NCBI RefSeq assembly: GCF_001425235.1
Contig: NZ_LMEA01000010.1
Coordinates: forward strand, 192,275 to 256,274
DNA from: Devosia sp. Root413D1
Lineage (GTDB): Bacteria; Pseudomonadota; Alphaproteobacteria; Rhizobiales; Devosiaceae
Length of the DNA: 64,000 nucleotides
Direction of reading: 5' to 3'
Shown: piece by piece, positions 16,658 through 26,604 of the stretch
Numbering within the stretch: the stretch's first letter is position 1
How the letters are laid out: every line of letters begins with the position of its first letter
The notes under the pieces: model-generated
Databases searched by the model: none
What the model was told of the DNA's origin: nothing
What the model saw: only the letters and a program-made list of their open reading frames with translations
Made by a program: the position numbers and the translations under genes

Positions 16658-18454
16658 ATGACGGGTTTGTTGCGCAAGCTGGCGCTGGCTGCGGCCGCCA
16701 CACTCGGTCTTATCGGCGCCGCCCAGGCCCACCCGCATATCTTCATCGATGCCAAGGCGACGATCGTCTTCAACGATGCGGGCGAACTCACCGAGATCAG
16801 GAACGCCTGGACCTTCGACGAAGCCTTCTCGGTCTGGCAGATCCAGGGGCTCGATACCAATAATGACGGCATCACCTCGTCCGAGGAGATGCAGGAGTTG
16901 GCCGACGAGAACATCAAGGGTCTCGCGGAATACAATTTCTACACCTCGGCCGGCGCCTACACGGCGAGCGGCCAGACCGGCGCTTCGCTGCCCTTCACTG
17001 AAGTGGGCGGAGCGAAGTTCGTATTCGCCGACAACCGCTCGACGCTGAGCTTCGATATCGCGCCCAAGACGCCATATCGGATCACGGGCAAGCTCGAGAT
17101 CGCCATCGCCGATCCGGAATACTATGTGGCGATCACCTTCCACGCGCCGGCCGATGTGATGCTGGTCAATGCCCCCGCGGGCTGTGCGCTGCACATGGAA
17201 CCGCCACGAGAGCTGTCGCCCGACCTGCAGGCGCGATTGTTCGACCTGTCATCCGACGTAACGCAACTGCCGCCCGATCTCGAAGCGGCGGTGCGTGGCT
17301 CGCAGGGGGCGATCGTGCTCGATTGCTCCGGCGCCGCAGCGCCGGCGCAGGCAGCGACGGCGCTCGAGGCAGTGACCCAGGTGGCCGAGGCGAAACCGGC
17401 GCTGCCGTTCGGCGGTCCGCCGCCGGAGCCGGGGTTCGTGCTGCCCAAGACCGGTTTCCTCGGCTGGGTCGCGCAGATGCAGTCGGATTTCTACCAGGCG
17501 CTGACCGCGGCGCTCGGCAAGCTCAAGACCGACTACACGGCGTTCTGGGTGCTGGGTGGGCTGAGCTTTCTCTATGGCGTGTTCCACGCGGCCGGGCCGG
17601 GGCACGGCAAGGTGGTGATCGGCTCCTATATGCTGGCCAACGAGCGGCAGGTGCGCCGCGGCATCGGACTGAGCTTTGCCGCGGCGATGATGCAGTCGCT
17701 GGTGGCGGTGGTGTTCGTCGGCGTCGCCGCGGCGATCCTCGGGCTGTCGAGTGTCGCCATGGGCACGGCAGTCGGCTGGATCGAGAAGGCGTCGTACGGG
17801 CTCGTAGCGCTGCTCGGCCTGTGGCTGATCGCGCGAAAGCTGTTCGGCTGGGGTGGGCATTCGCACGACCACGGACCGGACCTGACGGCCAAGGCGCACC
17901 AGCACCTGCATGCCGACGAAGCGCCCAGACACGCGCTGCTCAATGTTCGCAAACAAGACTTGGAGCGGGGGCAAAGCTTCAATTTCCGCACCGGCCTGCA
18001 GCCGGCGGGTGGCCCGGCGCTCGACGCCTATGGCCGGCTGCCGGGTGACGCGCATTATGGGCACGACCACGGCGACCACGATCACGATCATGAACACGAG
18101 CACGGCCATCATCACGTGGTGACCGCCGAGCAGACCGGCGGCGACTGGCGCGAACAGCTTGGCGTGGTGCTGGGGGTTGGGCTCAGGCCCTGTTCGGGAG
18201 CGCTGGTGGTGCTGGTGTTCGCGTTGAGCCAGGGCATCCTGCTTGCCGGCATTGCCGCAGTGTTCCTGATGGGGCTCGGCACGGCGATCACCGTCTCGGC
18301 GCTGGCGGTGCTGGCGGTCGGGGCGAAGGGCTTTGCCACCCGCTATCTGGGCAGCGAAGGCAAGCTCGGCAGCCGCCTTGTCTGGTGGGCGGAGCTCGGC
18401 GGGGCGCTGGTGGTATTTGCTTTTGGCGCGGTGCTGCTGCTCGCCAGTTTCTAG
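16658..18454 (+). CDS. DUF1007-NicO fusion, nickel/cobalt efflux transporter
   Basis: 598-aa fusion. Residues 1-25 form a signal peptide ending in AQAHPHIFI, the start of the DUF1007 periplasmic domain (to about 220). That domain carries an EF-hand-like loop DTNNDGITSSEE at residues 66-77. After a linker, a NicO/RcnA-type membrane domain (about 285-598) shows GVFHAAGPGHGKVVIGSYML and GLRPCSGALVVLVFALSQG, the two family signatures. Between membrane halves there are His-rich stretches (about 395-425 and 467-488, HDHGDHDHDHEHEHGHHH) expected to bind Ni2+ or Co2+. The two domains are usually separate neighbouring genes. Likely exports nickel or cobalt. Confidence 0.88.
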   Translation: MTGLLRKLALAAAATLGLIGAAQAHPHIFIDAKATIVFNDAGELTEIRNAWTFDEAFSVWQIQGLDTNNDGITSSEEMQELADENIKGLAEYNFYTSAGAYTASGQTGASLPFTEVGGAKFVFADNRSTLSFDIAPKTPYRITGKLEIAIADPEYYVAITFHAPADVMLVNAPAGCALHMEPPRELSPDLQARLFDLSSDVTQLPPDLEAAVRGSQGAIVLDCSGAAAPAQAATALEAVTQVAEAKPALPFGGPPPEPGFVLPKTGFLGWVAQMQSDFYQALTAALGKLKTDYTAFWVLGGLSFLYGVFHAAGPGHGKVVIGSYMLANERQVRRGIGLSFAAAMMQSLVAVVFVGVAAAILGLSSVAMGTAVGWIEKASYGLVALLGLWLIARKLFGWGGHSHDHGPDLTAKAHQHLHADEAPRHALLNVRKQDLERGQSFNFRTGLQPAGGPALDAYGRLPGDAHYGHDHGDHDHDHEHEHGHHHVVTAEQTGGDWREQLGVVLGVGLRPCSGALVVLVFALSQGILLAGIAAVFLMGLGTAITVSALAVLAVGAKGFATRYLGSEGKLGSRLVWWAELGGALVVFAFGAVLLLASF

Positions 18455-18563
18455 AACGATCGCGCGACAAACCCGCCTCGCCGCGACACCCTTGCACTTG
18501 TGTTCGGGGCGCTGCTGATTATGTTGCGCGCCAACAGACCGTTTCCAAACCACAGGCCAGCCC

Positions 18564-19583
18564 ATGGCAACCGGACTTCCTGCCGGACACCCCGCGATCG
18601 CGACACCGAAAGTGGGGGTGCTGCTGCTCAACCTGGGCACGCCCGATGGCACCGACTACTGGTCGGTGCGCCGCTACCTCAGCGAATTCCTCTCCGACCC
18701 GCGGGTGATCGAGTCTCCGCAATGGCTATGGCAGCCGATCCTGCAAGGCGTGGTGCTCAGTACCCGGCCGCAGAAGAGCGGCGCGAACTATGCCCGGATC
18801 TGGGACAAGGACGCCAACGAGAGCCCGCTCCGCGTCATCACCCGCAAGCAGGCGACCAAGCTGCAGGAGCGGCTGGGCAAGAACATCATCGTCGATTTCG
18901 CCATGCGCTACGGCAACCCATCCACCAAATCGGGCATCGAAGCGCTGCAGGCGGCGGGGTGCCAGAAGATCCTGCTGGCGCCGCTCTATCCGCAATATTC
19001 GGCAACGACGACGGCGACGGCCAACGACAAGGCATTCGATGCGCTGAAGACGCTGCGCTGGCAGCCGGCGGTGCGCACGCTCCCGGCCTATTTCGATGAC
19101 CCGGCCTATATCGAGGCGCTGGCGCAGAGCATTGCCGACGGGGTGGCGGCGCTGGATTTCACCCCTGACGTGATCCTCACCTCGTATCACGGCATGCCGG
19201 TGCAGTATTTCGAGGCGGGCGACCCCTACCACTGCCAGTGCCTCAAGACGACACGGCTGGTGCGCGAGCACCTGGGCTGGTCCGAGGACAAGCTCAAGGT
19301 CACCTTCCAGAGCCGGTTCGGCCCGACCAAGTGGCTCGAGCCCTATACCGACGCCACGCTGATGGCGCTGCCGGCAGAGGGCGTGAAGCGGGTCGCGGTC
19401 GTCGCCCCGGCCTTCTCGGTCGATTGCATCGAGACGCTGGAAGAGATCGCGATCACCGGCCGCGAGCAGTTCGAACATGCCGGCGGCGAGCGCTACGCCT
19501 ATATCCCGTGCCTCAATGACAGCGAGCTGGGGATGGGAATGCTGGAAAGCGTGATCCGCAAGGAACTGGCGGGCTGGGTTTAG
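18564..19583 (+). CDS. hemH: Ferrochelatase
   Basis: 339-aa enzyme inserting Fe2+ into protoporphyrin IX, last step of heme synthesis (EC 4.98.1.1). Family segments: VGVLLLNLGTPDGTDYWSVRRYLSEFLSDPRV at the N-terminus, LAPLYPQYSATTTAT in the middle, SYHGMPVQYFEAGDPYHCQC holding the catalytic His, and APAFSVDCIETLEEI holding the conserved acidic residues. Length is typical. No strong ribosome-binding site precedes the ATG at 18564, but the next in-frame ATG would cut the fold. Confidence 0.95.
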   Translation: MATGLPAGHPAIATPKVGVLLLNLGTPDGTDYWSVRRYLSEFLSDPRVIESPQWLWQPILQGVVLSTRPQKSGANYARIWDKDANESPLRVITRKQATKLQERLGKNIIVDFAMRYGNPSTKSGIEALQAAGCQKILLAPLYPQYSATTTATANDKAFDALKTLRWQPAVRTLPAYFDDPAYIEALAQSIADGVAALDFTPDVILTSYHGMPVQYFEAGDPYHCQCLKTTRLVREHLGWSEDKLKVTFQSRFGPTKWLEPYTDATLMALPAEGVKRVAVVAPAFSVDCIETLEEIAITGREQFEHAGGERYAYIPCLNDSELGMGMLESVIRKELAGWV

Positions 19584-19663
19584 GGGTTGGTAGCGCGTAC
19601 CAGGCTACCCCGACTCGATACATTGGCGCGCCACGCTCCACCATTTCCTCGACTATCGTGGCT

Positions 19664-19830
19664 TTCCCCTCATCCGGCGCTACGCGCCACCTCCGGGCGA
19701 GGGCTACGCCCTCGTCCCGCGACCCCGACGGGGAGAAGAATCTTGAGAGCGCAGTGATCACCTCTTTCCTCTCCCCGTCGGGGAGAGGGTGGATCGGCCG
19801 AAGGCCGAGACGGGGTGAGGGGTGGCAGGC
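19664..19830. repeat. Family C palindromic repeat, copy 1
   Basis: Fills half of the 330-base gap between convergent hemH and ligD. The left side starts near CCCCTCATCCGGC and the right side ends GACGGGGTGAGGGG. Inner inverted segments include ACCCCGACGGGGAG/CTCCCCGTCGGGGAG, and local hairpins GGGCTACGCCC and GGCCGAAGGCC. Related to 31896-32005. Nothing else is visible in the gap. Confidence 0.78.
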
Positions 19831-19915
19831 ACTGAGCATCCAACCTGGCGCCTATCGACTTTCGTCGGGATGACGGCCGGTGGGTGGGGCAGTCGGAGCA
19901 GTCAGCGTCCCGAAG

Positions 19916-22498
19916 TCAGAGCTTCAGATCCTTCAGCGGCCCCGCCACCGCCTCCACCATGCCCTTGGTGATCGACTGGGTTAGATCGAAATAACCAACC
20001 CACGGATCGGCTTCCTGCGCTTTGGCCGCGGCGGATTCGATCGTGAACAGGTTGGCGGCCTTGATCGTTTCCAACTCGTCCCAGCCGACCGGCACGGCGC
20101 AGGGCGCGCCGGGGCGGGCTCGGGTCGAGAACGGAGCGATGGCGGTGGCGCCGCGCTCGTTGCGCAGGTAATCGACGAACATCCGGCCCTTGCGTTCGAC
20201 CTTGCGGATATTGGCGGTGAAGCTATCGGGTTCGTTGTCCTCGAGCTTCTGCGCGAAGGTGCGGCAGAACAGTTTGACCAGCGGCCACTCGGTCACCGGC
20301 TTGAGTGGTGCGATGACGTGGATGCCTTTGCCGCCGGTGACCATCGGGAAGCTCTCGAGTCCCCATTCAGCGAGCACGTCGCGGATATGCAGCGCCGCCT
20401 CGCGGGTGACCTTGAAGTCGAGCCCTTCGTCGGGGTCGATATCGAAGATGATGCGGTCGGGCCTTTCCAGCGTATCGATATGGCTGCCCCAGATGTGGAA
20501 CTCCAGCGTCGACATCTGCACACCGGCAAGGATGCCGGCGAGATCGACGACGTAGAAGTGGTCCTCCTTGTCGCTCTCCTTGAGCTCGATGGCGACGCGC
20601 TTCATGGTATCGGGGAAGCCGCCGGTATCGTGCTTTTGAAAGAACGGCTTGCTGCCGCGCGGCACCCGCACCAGGCTGAGCGCGCGCTTTTCGATATGGG
20701 GCAGCATGCGCTCGGCGACCGCGTCGTAATAGGCGACGAGTTGGCCCTTGGTGACGCCGCCATCGGGCAGCGCCTCGCGGTCGGGGCTGGTGAGCCGGAC
20801 GCCGAGCCGCTCGGCCACGGCTATTCCCATGTCGTCGGTGAGCTTCATGGCTTTGAGCTTAGCCGCTGATTTCCGCTTTGTCGCCACGGGCTTGGGCGGC
20901 TTGGTTTCCAGTTTCACCTCTCGCGCCGGCTTGTCCTGCCTGAGGCCGACAAAGGAGGGGTGGCGCAGCACACCATCGGGGGTGAACTCGGTGAAGTCGA
21001 CCTCGCCGACCAGTTCCGGCTCGACCCAGCGGGCGCGCCGTACGATGTCGCGCGGCACGCTTTCGAATGGCGGGGTTTTGCGCGCCCGCTGGTCCAGTTC
21101 GGCCTGCAGTTCGGCCGAGCTCTTTTGGGTGAAGCCGGTGCCGACGCGGCCACGATAGACCAGCTTGCCACCTTCCCAGGTGCCGAGCAGCAGCGAGGCG
21201 AAGCCCTTGTGCTTGTCGGATGGGCGCCAGCCGCCGATGACGAATTCCTGCCGGTTGGTGCACTTGATCTTCAGCCAGCTGCGGCTGCGTTCATGCCGGT
21301 AGGGTGCATCGGCGAGCTTGGCGATCACCCCCTCCTGGTGCGCCTCGCACATCGCCTTGAGCACCTGGTCGCCGTGGCCGCGCACATGCTCGGAATATTG
21401 GACCTCCGCATCACCCCTGGTTTTCCCGAGGAGCTTCCGCAACCGCTCCTTGCGCTCGAGCAGCGGCAGTTTTTCGAGGTTCTCGCCGTCCTGTTCGAGC
21501 AGGTCGAAGACGAAATAGACCAGCGGGCCACCGCTCGACAACGCGTCCTTGAGGGTCGAGAAATCGGAGCGGCCATCCTTGAACGCGCAGATTTCGCCGT
21601 CGAGCAGTGCCGAGCCCTTGGTGAGCTTCGACAGCGGTGCAACGAGGCGCTGGAACTGCCGGGTCCAGTCATTGCCGTTGCGGGTGAAGAGCCGCACTTC
21701 CGGGCCAGCAACCGCGGCGACGCAGCGGTAGCCGTCATATTTCATCTCGAACAGCCAGTCGTCGCCGACGGGAACCTCCTCGACCAGCGTTGCCAGCTGC
21801 GGCTCGCGGAAATCCGGCAGCGCCACCGCCTTGCCGCCGGTCCATACCTTGGCAGTGGGCTCGGCTTCCGCCTTTACGGTCTTCTTGCGCGGCTTGTTCC
21901 CCTTGGCGATGCCCGGGAGGTCTCGACCGGTCTCGACGCTGGTGGTGAACTTCTCGGTCAGCCCATCGGTGTCGGTCGAATAATCGTCACGGTGCTTGAT
22001 CAGCAGCCAGTTCTCGCGCGTGCCGTTCCTGGTCTGGTTGTCGCGACCCTTCATGTGGACCAGCACCCACTCGCCCTTCATCCGCTTGCCCTTGAGGGTG
22101 AACTTCAGGTCACCGCCGTCGAGCCCCTCGTGCGGATCGCCTGATGGTTCCCAGGTACCTTCGTCCCACAGCATCACTGTGCCGCCGCCATACTCGCCCT
22201 CGGGGATGGTGCCCTCGAAATCGCCATAGTCGAGCGGGTGATCCTCGACCCGCACCGCCAGCCGCTTGTCGGCCGGGTTGGTGGAGGGGCCCTTGGTGAT
22301 AGCCCAACTCTTCAGCACGCCGTCGAGCTCGAGGCGGAAATCATAGTGGAGCCGCGTCGCGTCGTGCTTCTGCACCACGAAGCGCAGCGGCTTGCCTTTC
22401 TTGGCGCGCTTCGCGCTCGCCCCTGAGGGCTCGGCGGTCTTGCCGAAATCGCGCTTGGCCCGATAGTCCTTCAGCAGCTCGCCTGGGGTGGTGGCCAT
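19916..22498 (-). CDS. ligD: Multifunctional DNA ligase D (NHEJ)
   Basis: 860-aa NHEJ enzyme with three domains. The 3'-phosphoesterase domain comes first (about residues 10-190; FVVQKHDATRLHYDFRLELDGVLKSWA). The ATP-dependent ligase follows (about 225-530), with nucleotidyl Lys253 in FEMKYDGYR and EGVIAKL as motif IV. The primase-polymerase domain is last (about 560-850), with metal-binding FDIDPDEG and GGKGIHVIAPL. It heals double-strand breaks by trimming, filling and sealing ends held by Ku. Its ATG lies one base after the ku stop, implying translational coupling. Domain order PE-LIG-POL is the common proteobacterial form. Confidence 0.96.
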   Translation of the reverse strand: MATTPGELLKDYRAKRDFGKTAEPSGASAKRAKKGKPLRFVVQKHDATRLHYDFRLELDGVLKSWAITKGPSTNPADKRLAVRVEDHPLDYGDFEGTIPEGEYGGGTVMLWDEGTWEPSGDPHEGLDGGDLKFTLKGKRMKGEWVLVHMKGRDNQTRNGTRENWLLIKHRDDYSTDTDGLTEKFTTSVETGRDLPGIAKGNKPRKKTVKAEAEPTAKVWTGGKAVALPDFREPQLATLVEEVPVGDDWLFEMKYDGYRCVAAVAGPEVRLFTRNGNDWTRQFQRLVAPLSKLTKGSALLDGEICAFKDGRSDFSTLKDALSSGGPLVYFVFDLLEQDGENLEKLPLLERKERLRKLLGKTRGDAEVQYSEHVRGHGDQVLKAMCEAHQEGVIAKLADAPYRHERSRSWLKIKCTNRQEFVIGGWRPSDKHKGFASLLLGTWEGGKLVYRGRVGTGFTQKSSAELQAELDQRARKTPPFESVPRDIVRRARWVEPELVGEVDFTEFTPDGVLRHPSFVGLRQDKPAREVKLETKPPKPVATKRKSAAKLKAMKLTDDMGIAVAERLGVRLTSPDREALPDGGVTKGQLVAYYDAVAERMLPHIEKRALSLVRVPRGSKPFFQKHDTGGFPDTMKRVAIELKESDKEDHFYVVDLAGILAGVQMSTLEFHIWGSHIDTLERPDRIIFDIDPDEGLDFKVTREAALHIRDVLAEWGLESFPMVTGGKGIHVIAPLKPVTEWPLVKLFCRTFAQKLEDNEPDSFTANIRKVERKGRMFVDYLRNERGATAIAPFSTRARPGAPCAVPVGWDELETIKAANLFTIESAAAKAQEADPWVGYFDLTQSITKGMVEAVAGPLKDLKL

Positions 22499-22499
22499 C

Positions 22500-23366
22500 T
22501 CAGCTCGCCTTCTTGCGCGGCGCCGACTTGGCCGGAGCCTTGCGCGCCGCTGTCGCAGCCGGCTTGGCCTTGCCGCCCTCGAGGCTCTTTTTCAGCGCCG
22601 CCATCAGGTCGACGACGTTGTCGCCGCGCGGGCTGCGCGAGGGTTCCTCGACCTCGGTGGTGATCCTGCGGCCCTTCGATTTCAGCTTGCGCTGGATCAG
22701 TTCGCGCAAGGCGGCCTGATAGTGGTCCTTGAAGGCTTTGGGGTCGAACTTCTCGGTCTTCTTTTCGATCAGCGCCGTCGCCACATCGAGCAGGTCGTCG
22801 TCGGTGGATTTGGCGGGGATATCGGAAAAGAAGCTCTCGGACTTCTTCAGCTCATCCTCGTAGTGCAGCGTCTCGAGCAGGATGCCTTTGCCGCAGGGCT
22901 TGATCGAAACGAGGTACTCCTTGCCGCGTAGCGCCAGCTGTCCGATCCCCACCTTCTTCGCCTTGCGCAGCGCATCCCGCACCACGCGGAAGGCGTCTTC
23001 GGCGAGTTCGTCGGCCGGGGTCAGATAGTAGGGCGTATCGAAATACATCGGCGGGATCTCGTCCTCGTCGACGAACTGCACCAGCTCGAGGGTCTTGCGC
23101 GTCTCGAGCTTCACCGCGTCGATCTCGTCGTCGGTGAGCAGCACATAGTCGCCCTTTTCGTATTCGAAGCCCTTGCGGATCTCGTCCTTCTCCACCGGAC
23201 CGACGCCATCGACGACCTTCTCGTAGTGGATCGGCTTGCCGGTCGGCTCGTGGATCTGACGGAAGCTCGGTTTGGCGCCGGACTTCGTCGCGGTGAACAT
23301 CTCGACCGGGATCGAGACGAGGGAGAGGCGCAACTGGCCTTTCCAGATCGGACGGGTGGCAGGCAT
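22500..23366 (-). CDS. ku: Ku DNA end-binding protein
   Basis: 288-aa bacterial Ku homodimer subunit. The core [61 protein letters not shown] and [16 protein letters not shown] are diagnostic. The C-terminal tail (from about residue 255) is Lys/Ala/Pro-rich ([19 protein letters not shown]) and fits the basic extension that modulates DNA and LigD contacts. The ATG at 23366 was chosen since the Ku fold starts at [10 protein letters not shown]; the longer frame upstream is not conserved in type. First gene of ku-ligD, divergent from qmcA. Confidence 0.96.
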   Translation of the reverse strand: MPATRPIWKGQLRLSLVSIPVEMFTATKSGAKPSFRQIHEPTGKPIHYEKVVDGVGPVEKDEIRKGFEYEKGDYVLLTDDEIDAVKLETRKTLELVQFVDEDEIPPMYFDTPYYLTPADELAEDAFRVVRDALRKAKKVGIGQLALRGKEYLVSIKPCGKGILLETLHYEDELKKSESFFSDIPAKSTDDDLLDVATALIEKKTEKFDPKAFKDHYQAALRELIQRKLKSKGRRITTEVEEPSRSPRGDNVVDLMAALKKSLEGGKAKPAATAARKAPAKSAPRKKAS

Positions 23367-23512
23367 GGGATCAACTCGCGAACGATTGCTTTGTGGTTCA
23401 ACGGGATTTGCTACCCGAGTGTTCCCACCGGATTCGGGGGCTCGACATTGCGCGGACTCCGGCGGGCACATACATGTTTGCCAACGGGTCGGGCATGGAA
23501 GGGGACGAGACG

Positions 23513-24490
23513 ATGGACTTTCTGGAACTCGACGGGTTGAGCCTGACGCTGATCGCCTTGGGCGTACTGGCGGTGCTGGTGCTGTTCGCGGGCGCCAAGG
23601 TGGTGCCGCAGGGCTACAACTTCACCGTGGAGCGGTTCGGTCGCTACATCCGCACGCTGAAGCCCGGGTTGAGCCTGATCATTCCGTTCGTCGATGGCGT
23701 CGGCCGCAAGATGAACATGATGGAGCAGGTGGTCGACGTGCCGCACCAGGAAGTGATCACCCGCGACAACGCCACGGTCACCGTCAACGGCGTCAATTTC
23801 TATCAGATCTTCGATGCCGCAGCCGCGGCCTACGAGGTGGCGCAGCTCGAGCTGGCGGTGCAGAACCTGACCATGACCAACATCCGTACGGTGATGGGTT
23901 CGATGGATCTCGACCAGCTGCTTTCGAACCGCGACGAGATCAACCAGCGCCTGCTCAAAGTGGTGGATGCAGCGGTGCAGCCGTGGGGGCTCAAGATCAC
24001 CCGCATCGAGATCAAGGATATCGATCCGCCCAAGGACCTGGTTGAGTCGATGGGCCGGCAGATGAAGGCCGAGCGCGAGAAGCGCGCGCTGATCCTCGAA
24101 GCCGAGGGCAAGCGGCAGGCCTCGATCCTGCAGGCCGAAGGCCAGAAGCAGAGCCAGGTGCTGGAGGCCGAGGGCCGGCGCGAAGCGGCATTCCGCGATG
24201 CGGAAGCGCGCGAGCGTTCCGCCGAAGCCGAGGCCAAGGCCACCGAAGTGGTGTCCAACGCCATCGCCTCGGGCAGTGTGCAGGCGATCAATTATTTCGT
24301 CGCCAACAACTACATCAAGGCGCTCGAAAGCCTCGCCAAGTCGCCCAACCAGAAGATCCTGATGCTGCCGGTCGAGGCGGCCAGCGTCATCGGTGCCCTT
24401 GGCGGCATCGCCGAGATCGCCAAGGAAACCTTCGGCGCCGAAAAGCCGGCCACCCGGCCGGTCGGCGGCCGTCCACCGTCCACCACTTAA
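23513..24490 (+). CDS. qmcA: SPFH/band 7 membrane protein, QmcA-like
   Basis: 325 aa. One N-terminal membrane span ([21 protein letters not shown]), then the SPFH domain (about residues 25-190; [51 protein letters not shown]). A long Ala/Glu-rich coiled coil follows (about 190-250; [20 protein letters not shown]). It scaffolds membrane microdomains or proteases; E. coli QmcA is the model. The ATG at 23513 has an AAGGGGAC-type site. The nfeD gene follows after 85 bases, its usual partner, which supports the call. Confidence 0.93.
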   Translation: MDFLELDGLSLTLIALGVLAVLVLFAGAKVVPQGYNFTVERFGRYIRTLKPGLSLIIPFVDGVGRKMNMMEQVVDVPHQEVITRDNATVTVNGVNFYQIFDAAAAAYEVAQLELAVQNLTMTNIRTVMGSMDLDQLLSNRDEINQRLLKVVDAAVQPWGLKITRIEIKDIDPPKDLVESMGRQMKAEREKRALILEAEGKRQASILQAEGQKQSQVLEAEGRREAAFRDAEARERSAEAEAKATEVVSNAIASGSVQAINYFVANNYIKALESLAKSPNQKILMLPVEAASVIGALGGIAEIAKETFGAEKPATRPVGGRPPSTT

Positions 24491-24575
24491 CCGGCACTGG
24501 GTTTGTTTTTGTCGCGCTTTCGAACCGGAAAAGTCTGCAACTTTTCCTGAAAGCGCTCCAGCGGAGAAGGCAGAC

Positions 24576-25022
24576 ATGCAGGTCATCGACTTCATCGCTA
24601 CCCACGGGGCGTGGTCCTGGGTGGTGGCCGGGCTGATCCTCCTGGCGCTCGAACTGGTGGTGCCGGGTGGGGTGCTGATCTGGCTCGGCGGTGCGGCGCT
24701 GGTCACCGGGGTGCTGGCGCTGTTCGTCAGCATTTTCTGGCCGCTGCAGTTCGTGATCTTCGGCGCCCTGGCGCTGGCCAGCATCGGGCTGTGGCTGAAG
24801 TTCCGCGGCCCGGGTGTGGCGTCCGACCGGCCGTTCCTCAACCAGCGCGCCAACCGCTTCATCGGCCAGGAAGCGGTGCTCGACGAGCCGATCCGCGACG
24901 GCATCGGCCGGATCGCGCTCGATGACACCGTGTGGCGCGTGCAAGGCCCCGATCTTGCGGCCGGCTCGCGCGTCCGGATCATCGAGGCGGATGGGGCCCT
25001 GCTCAGGGTCGAGGCTGTTTAG
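24576..25022 (+). CDS. NfeD-family membrane protein
   Basis: 148 aa. Two to three membrane spans (WSWVVAGLILLALELVVPGGVLIWLGGAALVTGVLALF and WPLQFVIFGALALASIGLWLKF) are followed by a C-terminal OB-fold (FIGQEAVLDEPIRDGIGRIALDDTVWRVQGPDLAAGSRVRI), the NfeD1b short form. It works with a cognate SPFH protein, here the preceding qmcA. The ATG at 24576 has GGAGAAGG seven bases upstream; the longer frame from 24393 overlaps qmcA and is rejected. Confidence 0.92.
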   Translation: MQVIDFIATHGAWSWVVAGLILLALELVVPGGVLIWLGGAALVTGVLALFVSIFWPLQFVIFGALALASIGLWLKFRGPGVASDRPFLNQRANRFIGQEAVLDEPIRDGIGRIALDDTVWRVQGPDLAAGSRVRIIEADGALLRVEAV

Positions 25023-25098
25023 GATCGCCCGGACAAGGTTTCCTTAACCATAAGCTGCAAGGGTTCGTTGACCATTATCGCCCGAGGCAGTGCAGCAG

Positions 25099-26376
25099 AT
25101 GCGAACGAGGAAAGCCGGCTTTGCCGTCAGCGCTACAGCGCTGGCGCTGCTCGCGATTCCCGCTGCTGCGGGCGAGTTCACGCCGCTCGGCGACGGCTCG
25201 GCGACCAATAATGCCGATCTTACGGGTAACCCGGCGATCGACTGCGCCAACTGCGTCGCGACGCCGCCCTATGAATGGGGGAACGAACCGTTCGAGCTCG
25301 ACTGGAGCCTCGGCCTTCGCGGCGGCATCAAGGATGACGGCACCGGCGACGGCCCCACCTATGAGCTGATCGCGCTACCGAGCGTGACGCTGAAGCATGA
25401 GACCATCCGCGGCGGCTACGATGTCGGGTTGAGCGGCGAGCTCGGCTACGCGGTCGACGGCAGCGCCCGCATCGGCTCGATCACCGGCACGGCCGGGGGT
25501 GAGTACAAGCTTGACGCGCTGACGACGCTCGCCGGCCGGGGCAACCTCAAGGTCTCGCAGGACGATGCAAACGGCCCGGACTATGCCGATAACGTCGCTT
25601 CCGCGCCGGTCGTCGTGTCCGGCGATGGCGAGGTCAGCGCGGCGCGTGACCTCGGGGCGTTCAACCTGGCGGTGCGCGGCAGCGCCGGCCGCGAGGTCTA
25701 TGGCAAGACCATCTATGACGACAACTCGACCGCCGACAACAGCTTCCAGAACACCACGGCCTATGGCGCCGGCGCCCGGCTTGGTTACGAGCTGACGCCC
25801 GGCCTTGTCGCCTTTGTCGACGTGGAAGCGGATTACCTCGCCTATGACGCGCCCTCGCCGAGCCTCCTGGTGAAGCTCGACAACGTCACCTATGCCGGTC
25901 GTGGCGGGCTCAGCGCCAAATTCAACGAGACGCTGGAGCTCGAGGGCTCACTGGGCTTCGGCTACACCGATCTCACCGATGGCTCGCTCAGCGATTTCTC
26001 GGCCGTGCTGTACGACGCCAAGGCGGTGTTTCGGCCGGACGAGACGCTGACGCTGACCGGCGCCTTCAGCACGACGATCTCGCAGCCGGGCACCACGTCG
26101 GGCGCCACGGCGAAGCTCACCTACGCCGCCACCGGTCAGCTCGACTATCTGGTAAACCCGTGGCTGAAGCTGCGCGCGGATGCGCAGTGGAGCGAAGCGC
26201 ATTACCAGGGCATCGACAACGACGAGTACAACTGGGGCTTTGGCATCGGGGCAGATTACCTGCTCAACGAGCACACCGACCTTACGGCCGATTACAGTTT
26301 CCTCAGGACTGAGAAGACCCCGGCCCCGGCCACCGACGAGCATCAGGTGACGGTGGGGGTAAAGTTCCACCGGTAG
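25099..26376 (+). CDS. Outer-membrane beta-barrel protein
   Basis: 425 aa with signal peptide (FAVSATALALLAIPAAAG). The rest is made of alternating amphipathic strands separated by Gly/Asp-rich turns, such as GGYDVGLSGELGYAVDG and LVAFVDVEADYLAYD, and ends in VTVGVKFHR. This resembles the rhizobial outer-membrane barrel BBP2-type group. The ATG at 25099 and a GTG at 25090 share the same GAGGCAG site; ATG is preferred. It is unrelated in detail to the five barrels at 49-54 kb. Cargo or role is unknown. Confidence 0.78.
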   Translation: MRTRKAGFAVSATALALLAIPAAAGEFTPLGDGSATNNADLTGNPAIDCANCVATPPYEWGNEPFELDWSLGLRGGIKDDGTGDGPTYELIALPSVTLKHETIRGGYDVGLSGELGYAVDGSARIGSITGTAGGEYKLDALTTLAGRGNLKVSQDDANGPDYADNVASAPVVVSGDGEVSAARDLGAFNLAVRGSAGREVYGKTIYDDNSTADNSFQNTTAYGAGARLGYELTPGLVAFVDVEADYLAYDAPSPSLLVKLDNVTYAGRGGLSAKFNETLELEGSLGFGYTDLTDGSLSDFSAVLYDAKAVFRPDETLTLTGAFSTTISQPGTTSGATAKLTYAATGQLDYLVNPWLKLRADAQWSEAHYQGIDNDEYNWGFGIGADYLLNEHTDLTADYSFLRTEKTPAPATDEHQVTVGVKFHR

Positions 26377-26456
26377 AGTGCTGCGCGATATCGTTGCACT
26401 ATTGCCCCGACACTCGGTATGCGAACCGACGCTGTGAAAATCCCCCAGAACTCGGT

Positions 26457-26538
26457 GTCATCCCCGCGAAAGCGGGGACCTCCGTTTGCGATCGTGCGGC
26501 AGGCACCAAAACAGAGGTTCCCGCTTTCGCGGGAATGA
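26457..26538. repeat. Family A palindromic repeat, copy 2
   Basis: Left hairpin CCCCGCGAAAGCGGGG and right hairpin CCCGCTTTCGCGGG, bounded by GTCAT and ATGAC. It lies in the convergent gap between the barrel gene and galU. The stem here is all G-C at the position that is A-T or T-A in other copies. Confidence 0.88.
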
Positions 26539-26604
26539 CCCGGTGAGTGGGGCACACCCCGGTGGAGGTGACGAGAAGGGCCATCTCGCCGTTGGTGAGA
26601 TACT

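Noticed and set aside
23393-23512. N-terminal extension of qmcA from an earlier start
   Set aside because: Forty extra residues have no family match, and a good ribosome-binding site precedes the ATG at 23513 where the membrane span begins.
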